Assembly: GCA_003136335.1 (NCBI GenBank)
Contig: PLEA01000396.1
Span: 1 to 10,141, forward strand
DNA from: Acidobacteriaceae bacterium
Lineage (GTDB): Bacteria; Acidobacteriota; Terriglobia; Terriglobales; SbA1
Length of the DNA: 10,141 nucleotides
Direction of reading: 5' to 3'
Numbering within the stretch: the first letter of the stretch is position 1; each line of letters opens with the position of its first letter. The position numbers and the translations under genes are program-made. Of the stretch, positions 4,708 to 10,141 are shown piece by piece. Below the pieces are notes generated by a model. It was not told where the DNA came from and searched no databases. It saw only the letters and a list, made by a program, of their open reading frames with translations.

Positions 4708-6084
4708 TTAGTGCGCGACTGCGACTGGTTCGGCGCGCTCCTGCTGCGCTTTCGCCAGCGAGGCGGCGATGTCGTTGAACGCCGCAAGGTGTTTGTCGAT
4801 GTCGGCGTCGGTGTGCTGGACGGAGATGGTCCACTGCTCATCCCACCAGTAGGGCTGGGCCATCACCCCGCGATTGACCATGCCGAACCAGTAGTGGCGC
4901 CAGAGATCGACGTCGATCGCTTCCCAGTCGCGATAGTTGCGAATTTCCTTCGGATAAAACATCAGCGCGCCGTTGGCTCCGGCTTGAGCAATGTAGGCCT
5001 GCAGGCCTACCTTCGCGATAGTGCTGCGATAGCCATCCGCCAGCTTTTTGCCAAGCTTGTCGACTTTGGCATAGTTGTCGCGGGTGAGAACTTCGCGGAA
5101 CGTCGCGAGGCCAGCGGCCATGGAAACCGGGTTCGTGTTGTACGTGCCGCCGTGGAAGACCTTGTGCTGGCCGATGAGATCCATCACGGAGCGGTGGGCG
5201 CCGAAAGCGGCCAGTGGAAGGCCGCCGCCGATCGACTTGGCTAGACAGATCATGTCGGGCATGACGTTGAAGTATTCGCTGGCGCCGCCCCAGCCGAGTT
5301 TTGCGCCGGTTTTCACTTCGTCGAAGACAAGCAACGCGCCATTCTTGGTGGCAATTTCGCGGAGACCTTTCAGGAAGCCAGGTTGCGGCATGCACAAGCC
5401 GACGTTCATGAGAATCGGCTCGAGAATGATTGCAGCGATTTGGCCGGGATTCTCTTTGAAGCGGCGCTCTACGCTAGCAAGATCGTTGAATGTGGCGATG
5501 ACCACGTTGGCGATGGCAGACTTGGGCACGCCGAGACCGCCGGTGACGGAGGTTGGGGCGTTGATGTCGCCATAGTCGGGAGCGTGCGGCTTCACGCTCA
5601 CGAGGGCGCTGTCGTGCAGACCGTGGTAGGCGCCTTCGAACTTGACGATCTTGTCGCGTCCGGTGGCAGCGCGAGCCAGTCGAATCGCGTGCATGGTGGC
5701 TTCGGTACCGCTGTTGCCAAAGCGGCACATTTCCATTGGGAAGCGGTTGCAGATTTCTTCGGCCAGTTCCCACTCCATATCGTGGGGCATGCCGAACATG
5801 GTGCCGGTGGAAAGGCGCTTCTCGACGGCCTTCATGACGGCGGGATGGCAGTGCCCGGCCATGAGCGCGCCGAACGTCAGGTTGTGGTCGATGTACTCGT
5901 TGCCATCGAGGTCGCGGAACTTGCTGCCGCTGGCTTCTTTCACGAAGATCGGCCAGGGATCGTAGGCGCGATAATTGCTGGCTACACCAAGGGGAATGCG
6001 TTTGAGATTCTTTTTGTGGGCTTCGGCGGATTTGGGCGTGCGCCGCTCGAAGGTGGCGAGTTCTTTCTGCAGATCGGGATACAT
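4708..6084 (-). CDS. Class III aminotransferase of the glutamate-1-semialdehyde aminomutase-like group; substrate unknown
   Basis: This is a PLP-dependent fold-type I enzyme of 458 residues, probably cytoplasmic. Visible motifs in order: SNYRAYDPWPIFV, DLDGNEYIDHNLTFGALMAGHCHP, FGNSGTEATMHAIRLARAATGR for PLP phosphate, FEGAYHGLHD, LLVFDEVKTGAKLGWGG with Asp255, CLAKSIGGGLPLAAFG with Schiff-base Lys283, and GGTYNTNPVSMAAG. The overall plan is that of HemL, but true glutamate-1-semialdehyde aminomutases normally read DEVMTGFR at the Asp motif and are about 425-430 residues long. The aromatic-rich PYWWDEQW near the C-terminus also departs from HemL. I infer a catabolic amine or amino acid aminotransferase rather than a heme-pathway enzyme, in keeping with the permease, aldehyde dehydrogenase and GabT genes that follow. 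The ATG start is supported by GGAG 7 nt upstream. An 18-bp perfect palindrome lies within the gene at 4993-5010. Confidence 0.85.
   Translation of the reverse strand: MYPDLQKELATFERRTPKSAEAHKKNLKRIPLGVASNYRAYDPWPIFVKEASGSKFRDLDGNEYIDHNLTFGALMAGHCHPAVMKAVEKRLSTGTMFGMPHDMEWELAEEICNRFPMEMCRFGNSGTEATMHAIRLARAATGRDKIVKFEGAYHGLHDSALVSVKPHAPDYGDINAPTSVTGGLGVPKSAIANVVIATFNDLASVERRFKENPGQIAAIILEPILMNVGLCMPQPGFLKGLREIATKNGALLVFDEVKTGAKLGWGGASEYFNVMPDMICLAKSIGGGLPLAAFGAHRSVMDLIGQHKVFHGGTYNTNPVSMAAGLATFREVLTRDNYAKVDKLGKKLADGYRSTIAKVGLQAYIAQAGANGALMFYPKEIRNYRDWEAIDVDLWRHYWFGMVNRGVMAQPYWWDEQWTISVQHTDADIDKHLAAFNDIAASLAKAQQERAEPVAVAH
4993..5010. repeat. 18-bp perfect palindrome within the aminotransferase coding sequence
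   Basis: GTAGGCCTGCAGGCCTAC is fully self-complementary with no spacer. It encodes the VGLQAY region of the aminotransferase near residues 359-364. Perfect palindromes this long are rare by chance in a gene. It may be an acquired short repeat, a recombination or binding site, or coincidence. Confidence 0.6.
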
Positions 6085-6091
6085 CGAATTG

Positions 6092-6095
6092 CTCC
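6092..6095 (-). promoter_or_regulatory. Ribosome binding site of the GSA-aminomutase-like gene
   Basis: GGAG on the minus strand lies 7 nt before the ATG at 6084, fixing that start. No better upstream start is visible. Confidence 0.6.
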
Positions 6096-6118
6096 GGGAA
6101 AACTCAGGCCGGCGGCAT

Positions 6119-6140
6119 TTCCGGTAGACCTTTTCCGGAA
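6119..6140. repeat. Short inverted repeat TTCCGG/CCGGAA in the receptor-aminotransferase gap
   Basis: TTCCGG (6119-6124) and CCGGAA (6135-6140) form 6-bp arms with a 10-bp spacer, 35 bp upstream of the aminotransferase ATG. It could be an operator half-site pair or part of the leader. The arms are short, so this is a weak call. Confidence 0.4.
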
Positions 6141-6161
6141 GACCAGCGGGCCATTAGATTG

Positions 6162-6185
6162 CCCGGGCGGTTGGAGCCGCCCGGG
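6162..6185 (-). terminator. GC-rich hairpin downstream of the TonB-dependent receptor gene
   Basis: CCCGGGCGG (6162-6170) and CCGCCCGGG (6177-6185) pair perfectly over 9 bp around a 6-base loop. It begins 32 bp beyond the receptor stop codon, the expected place for a transcription end. The following minus-strand bases (CAATCTAATGG) are not a T-tract, so it is at best a non-canonical terminator, otherwise an mRNA-stabilising structure or a repeat. If it does stop transcription, the aminotransferase has its own promoter in the remaining spacer; I could not identify a convincing one. Confidence 0.45.
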
Positions 6186-6216
6186 TTGCTGACTACAAGC
6201 ATTTTACACGGACAAA

Positions 6217-9200
6217 CTAAAAGTAGAACTTAAGGGCAAATTGCACCGCACGCGGGTCTCGCGCTTGCAACACTTGGCCGAAAGTTGTGTTGCTAAAATT
6301 TCCGTCTGGATTTACAAACTCAGTCTTGTTGAACAAATTGAAAATGTCGGCTCGGAACTGAAAGTACTTAGATTCCGAAAGTGCGATTCTTTTCGAGAAA
6401 GTCACGTCCCACTGATTTTCTCCAGGACCGCAGCAGATCGAACGCGGAGTAGTTGCGAAAGTGCCGAGCGTGGGATCCGAGAATTGAGTCGGATTCAGAT
6501 AGAGGTTGCCGTTCGTCTTGGGATTCAGGATCTGGAGCGGGCCCGTCAACTGCGGCGCTCCGGCTCCGAGGAAGAACAACGAGCTGATCAGTTCGTTATC
6601 GTCCTGGGTCTGAATACGGATGGGAAAACCACTCTGGAACTGGATGATTCCCGACATGGACCAGTCATCCAGAACTCTTCCCTTAAATCCGCTATATCGC
6701 GGGACTGGAAACTCCCAGTAATAGTTAATGACAAAGCGCTGCGCCGAATTGAATAGGGACAAAGAGCGACTGGCTTTGTAGTCGAAAGGGTTGACGGTTT
6801 CTTCGAAGCTGGACGCCCAATCCAAGGACTTGCTGAAGGTATAGGCGGCCTGTAGTTGAAGTCCATGAGAGAAGCGCTTTTCCAGGCTGGCCTGAAGCGA
6901 ATTGTAGGCAGAGGCGGCGATGGTGTCTTCGGCGAAGATATTGGTGAAGACGGGAACACCGTCGGCGGGACAACCGTTCCCGGGGCCACCGGTCAGGGGA
7001 TTGCAGTTCGGTGAAGAATACGGACGCAGTCCAACAAAATTCAGAGTCTGTCCTGCGGCCTGAATCGTGCCGCCGGCGGGCAGATGGAATCCATTGGGCA
7101 ACAGGGACCCGTTGGAAGCGGGCAGCGTGACCGTGAACTGATTGTCTTCCAGGAATGGTCCGCAACTTCCCGCTGAACCGTAGGAAAAGACTTTGGTGGG
7201 ATCATTGTTCGCCAGAGCGATGATGTCCAGACAGGTCTGCGGATTCGCGGCATTGATGTCGTGTGAAGCCAGCAGGCGATGTCCCTGCGATCCGACATAG
7301 CCAAGTTGAAGGACGACATTGCGGGCCAGTTCCCGTTCAACATTGAAGTTGTACTGGGCCGAATATTGGGTGCGCATGTGAGGCTGAAAATCCCCGTAGA
7401 GCAACATCGGGCGGAACGAAGCCCAATCCTGCGGAGTTCCGGGCTTGGGGCTGAGTATGCCGGTGAAGGGATTGGGATTGACGGTGCCGGCTTGCGAGAT
7501 AAAAGGAGTGTTCAGAAAAGTGGCGGCCAAGTAGGTGCTGCCGCCAAAAGGTGGTTCGGCGCCGAACTGCTCGAGCACCAGTTGCTCCATGGGGTTGTAG
7601 AACATGCCCCAACCGCCGCGGAAGGTAGTCTTGGAGTTGAGGCTGTAGGCGAGTCCAATGCGTGGCGCGAAGGCTTTGTAGTAAGTCTGCGTGAGTCCAG
7701 CGGGAATGCCGGCATCTCCCGGAACAACCAGGCCTGTCGGCTGGACACCAGCCGAGGTGCAGTCGGTGCCGCCGAGATTGGTCAGCTCGGCGGGGGTTAG
7801 AACGCACGGATAGACAGTTGAGTTCTGGCCAGGACGGAAGGTTTGAACATGGTGGAGGGCGTCGGCGAGAGGTGTATCCAACTCCCAGCGAAGGCCATAA
7901 TTTAGAGTAAGCGAGGGTTTGATTTTCCAGCTGTCCTGGGCAAAGAGATAAAGTCCGGTGTTGCGCACATTTTCTCGTTGCGCTGAACCCTGCGTGTAGC
8001 TGTCGTCCAGTCCCAACAGGTAGCCCGGATAATTGTCGTTGTAAAGGACCGAATTTTCAGTCGTGCTATTGAAGGTAAGCTGGCCGCTGACGTTGTAGTA
8101 GAGAGTCTGATCGAAGCGGGAACGGCGTATGTCCGCGCCAAACTTCATAGTGTGATTGGACTTTACCCACGTCAGACTGTCGGTCCACATGAATGAGTTC
8201 CCTACTTGTGGCAATTCACCTTCCCAGCCGTTGCCGATGGCAAATCCGCCGGCAACATTGATAAAGGGAACCCCGGTGCGATTGGCAGGTAAACCGGTGG
8301 TGATGCCGTACTGAGGGCTCGTTGCCGGCAGCCCAGCTGCCACCAGGTCGGCCTGAATCGAAGCGGATCCAGAGTTCGAATCCGAGACGCCGTTGAAGCA
8401 AACGGCCTGCGCTGCGGGAGAAACACAGGAGGCCTGCACAGCGTTGGTACTCTGAGGATGCTGGAAAGTCAGTTGACCTTCGCGCATGTAAGTGAAGCGG
8501 AATTCGTTGATCACATTATTGCTGATCGTCCAGGTATGGCTGGGATTGAATTGCTGGTAGCGGGAGCCGACATTGGCGCCGAAACCAGGAATATTCGCAC
8601 CGGAAGCCTGGAAGTCATAGAAAGGCTGAAAATTCGTGTCGTTGGTGAAGTAGTAGTAAAAGCTGAAACTCTGTCGGGCGTTGATGTGATGGTCGAAGCG
8701 CAGTGTGAACTGGTTTTGGGTATCTGCGCTCACCGGCACTGCCTGGTAGTTGATTCCGTCTGGGCGATTGGCAGCGGGGACGAATCGCAACATATCGCTG
8801 GCAACGGGATCCTGACAATTGGTCGGGATTACATTGGTTGGAAAGACCGTGGACCATGGCAGAGGGTTCTGAACGCTGTATCCGCCGTTCCCATACGCAT
8901 TGTTGATTCCGCCTTGGCCGAGGCCCAAAGCTGCATCGCAACCTGGACGGCCATCGAGCGCCTGTGCCGCGAACTGGTCAGCTATTCCGCCCGAAAAGGA
9001 GCCTCCTGCCGAAAAGTCTCCAGTCCTCTCCGCCGGTGTTGGCACAGTCACCGTCTGCCCCGAAATGCCTTGGCGTACACGCCGTCCTTCGTAAGACACA
9101 AAGAAGAACGTGCGATCTTTCTTAATCGGTCCGCCAAAAGTTCCGCCGAACTGATTCTGATTTTCCTGCGGCTTAATTGTGTTGAAGTACCCCTGCGCGT

Positions 9201-10038
9201 TCAGAACTGTATTGCGGAAATACTCATAGAGATTCCCGTGCCACTGATTGGTGCCCGATTTCGTAATGACGTTGACCACCGCGCCGGAGTTGCGGCCGTA
9301 CTCCGCATCAAACGTATTGCTGATGACGCGAAATTCATCAATCGCGTCAGGGGTGGGCTGAATGGTTGGCAAGTTGACGAACTGGTCGTTGGCGTCGCCT
9401 CCGTTGACGCTGAAGTTGTTAGCTCGGGTGCGGCCACCATTCACGGAGACTGCTCCGGCGTCGTCACTACCATAGAACGTACCTCCGCTGGAACCCAACT
9501 GCGATTGCACACCGGGCTGCAACTGAAGGAACTGGTAAGTATCGCGGGTGTTGAGAGGAAGTTCGTTCACCGAGCGATTGTTGACCACCGCACCGAGTTG
9601 GGTGCTGCTGGTGTCGACCAGCGGAGCCTCGGCAGTGACATCGACGACCTCCTTGTTCTGGCCCACCTGCAGGGTCATATTCAGGGTGATGACCTGGTTG
9701 ACGTCCAATGAGATGGCATGGCGAACGCTGTTTTTGAATCCCTTCAAGTCGAAGCTGAGAGTGTAAGTACCCACCGGAAGATTGGGGAATACAAAGTCAC
9801 CGCTGTCATTGCTGACTTCATCCTGAGCGACGCCGGTGGCTTCGTTGGTGGCTGTTACTTTCACGCCAGACAGAACCGCGCCCGTGGGATCGGCGATGCG
9901 TCCGAGAATGCGGCCGCCGGTGCCTTGAGCCAAGAGCAACGTGGGAAGGACAAAGCAGACGGCAAGGGCCAGACACACGGGTTTCAGATGCGCGGTATAC
10001 AGGCACAGCTTCGACGAGCGGGATCGGAGCGAGAGCAT
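6217..10038 (-). CDS. Oar-like TonB-dependent outer-membrane receptor with N-terminal carboxypeptidase-regulatory domain
   Basis: This is a large outer-membrane beta-barrel of 1273 residues that, by family, takes up or binds large substrates using TonB energy. From the chosen start: a signal peptide (residues 1 to about 38, hydrophobic core LALAVCFVLPTLLLA), then a carboxypeptidase-regulatory-like Ig-type domain (about 43-127, with GRIADPTGAVLSGVKVTA and DFVFPNLPVGTYTL). A VVDVTAEAPLVDTS strand and plug domain follow to about residue 240 (TRDTYQFLQLQPGV, DEFRVISNTFDAEYGRNSGAVVNVITKSG). The rest is barrel, with repeated aromatic strands ending in the terminal Phe typical of outer-membrane proteins (QFALKFYF). 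The mature part has twelve cysteines falling into six close pairs. An ATG at 10053 is in frame, but AGGAGG lies between it and the ATG at 10038, so the later start is preferred. The ligand is unknown. The adjacent amine-catabolism genes are suggestive only, since such receptors often stand alone. Confidence 0.9.
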   Translation of the reverse strand: MLSLRSRSSKLCLYTAHLKPVCLALAVCFVLPTLLLAQGTGGRILGRIADPTGAVLSGVKVTATNEATGVAQDEVSNDSGDFVFPNLPVGTYTLSFDLKGFKNSVRHAISLDVNQVITLNMTLQVGQNKEVVDVTAEAPLVDTSSTQLGAVVNNRSVNELPLNTRDTYQFLQLQPGVQSQLGSSGGTFYGSDDAGAVSVNGGRTRANNFSVNGGDANDQFVNLPTIQPTPDAIDEFRVISNTFDAEYGRNSGAVVNVITKSGTNQWHGNLYEYFRNTVLNAQGYFNTIKPQENQNQFGGTFGGPIKKDRTFFFVSYEGRRVRQGISGQTVTVPTPAERTGDFSAGGSFSGGIADQFAAQALDGRPGCDAALGLGQGGINNAYGNGGYSVQNPLPWSTVFPTNVIPTNCQDPVASDMLRFVPAANRPDGINYQAVPVSADTQNQFTLRFDHHINARQSFSFYYYFTNDTNFQPFYDFQASGANIPGFGANVGSRYQQFNPSHTWTISNNVINEFRFTYMREGQLTFQHPQSTNAVQASCVSPAAQAVCFNGVSDSNSGSASIQADLVAAGLPATSPQYGITTGLPANRTGVPFINVAGGFAIGNGWEGELPQVGNSFMWTDSLTWVKSNHTMKFGADIRRSRFDQTLYYNVSGQLTFNSTTENSVLYNDNYPGYLLGLDDSYTQGSAQRENVRNTGLYLFAQDSWKIKPSLTLNYGLRWELDTPLADALHHVQTFRPGQNSTVYPCVLTPAELTNLGGTDCTSAGVQPTGLVVPGDAGIPAGLTQTYYKAFAPRIGLAYSLNSKTTFRGGWGMFYNPMEQLVLEQFGAEPPFGGSTYLAATFLNTPFISQAGTVNPNPFTGILSPKPGTPQDWASFRPMLLYGDFQPHMRTQYSAQYNFNVERELARNVVLQLGYVGSQGHRLLASHDINAANPQTCLDIIALANNDPTKVFSYGSAGSCGPFLEDNQFTVTLPASNGSLLPNGFHLPAGGTIQAAGQTLNFVGLRPYSSPNCNPLTGGPGNGCPADGVPVFTNIFAEDTIAASAYNSLQASLEKRFSHGLQLQAAYTFSKSLDWASSFEETVNPFDYKASRSLSLFNSAQRFVINYYWEFPVPRYSGFKGRVLDDWSMSGIIQFQSGFPIRIQTQDDNELISSLFFLGAGAPQLTGPLQILNPKTNGNLYLNPTQFSDPTLGTFATTPRSICCGPGENQWDVTFSKRIALSESKYFQFRADIFNLFNKTEFVNPDGNFSNTTFGQVLQARDPRAVQFALKFYF

Positions 10039-10042
10039 GAAG

Positions 10043-10048
10043 CCTCCT
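10043..10048 (-). promoter_or_regulatory. Ribosome binding site deciding the receptor start
   Basis: AGGAGG lies 4 nt upstream of the ATG at 10038. It would be inside the coding region if translation began at the in-frame ATG at 10053, which has no such site before it. The protein therefore most likely begins MLSLRSRS rather than MSGGFMLS. Confidence 0.7.
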
Positions 10049-10106
10049 GACATCTTCGGGAGAGGTTGGTTTGTTGGTTTGAAAACGACAGCTTGTATCC
10101 AGTCAC

Positions 10107-10131
10107 AACCTTGCTATTATCCCGCAAGGTT
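10107..10131 (-). promoter_or_regulatory. 8-bp inverted repeat around a -10-like hexamer upstream of the receptor gene
   Basis: AACCTTGC (10107-10114) and GCAAGGTT (10124-10131) are perfect inverted arms 9 bp apart. On the minus strand the spacer contains GATAAT (10121 to 10116), five of six matches to the sigma-70 -10 consensus. It lies about 80 bp upstream of the receptor ATG. A matching -35 element would fall at or beyond the window edge. The arrangement suits a repressor operator covering a promoter; a hairpin in a leader RNA is the alternative. Confidence 0.4.
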
Positions 10132-10141
10132 AGAGAAGAGG

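Noticed and set aside
6085..6216. Sigma-70 promoter (TAAAAT on the minus strand near 6199-6204) for the aminotransferase gene
   Set aside because: The -10 resemblance is fair but no acceptable -35 element is found at 16-18 bp, so it is not called.
8458..9711. Plus-strand open frame of 417 codons inside the receptor gene
   Set aside because: The minus-strand receptor reading is continuous and motif-rich here; the antisense frame has no family features or ribosome site.

Overview
The window looks like chromosomal DNA of an Acidobacteriota (Terriglobia-type) bacterium. This is inferred from the very large Oar-like TonB-dependent receptor with an N-terminal carboxypeptidase-regulatory domain, a family strongly expanded in that phylum, from the moderately high GC content, and from the many short palindromic elements between genes. 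No rRNA or tRNA is present to prove it.

All five protein genes lie on the minus strand and cover almost the whole window. In transcription order they are: an Oar-like TonB-dependent outer-membrane receptor (10038 to 6217), a glutamate-1-semialdehyde-aminomutase-like class III aminotransferase (6084 to 4708), an APC-superfamily amino acid/polyamine permease (4540 to 3071), an NAD(P)-dependent aldehyde dehydrogenase of the betaine/aminobutyraldehyde group (2859 to 1378), and a 4-aminobutyrate aminotransferase (GabT type, 1211 to beyond position 1, C-terminus missing). The last four fit a catabolic locus for an amino acid or diamine: uptake through the inner membrane, transamination of an amine, oxidation of the resulting aldehyde, then transamination of a GABA-like product. 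A putrescine to GABA to succinate-semialdehyde route fits but is not proven. The receptor may bring a substrate across the outer membrane, or may simply be a neighbour.

The genes are not tightly packed. Each same-strand gap is 130-210 bp and each holds palindromic or repeated DNA: an inverted-repeat pair (6119-6185), a cluster of hairpins (4576-4691), a composite repeat of about 90 bp seen twice (1255-1345 and 2925-3015), a 4-unit heptamer repeat (1223-1250) and a 9-bp direct repeat (1342-1371). One 13-bp-arm hairpin lies inside the 3' end of the permease gene and encodes its last residues, and an 18-bp perfect palindrome lies within the second aminotransferase gene. An 8-bp inverted repeat around a -10-like hexamer sits upstream of the receptor gene.

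I found no mobile-element genes, CRISPR array, RNA gene or defence system. The genes belong to known families; the less ordinary content is the palindromic repeat families, the four-cysteine insert in GabT and the unresolved substrate of the locus.
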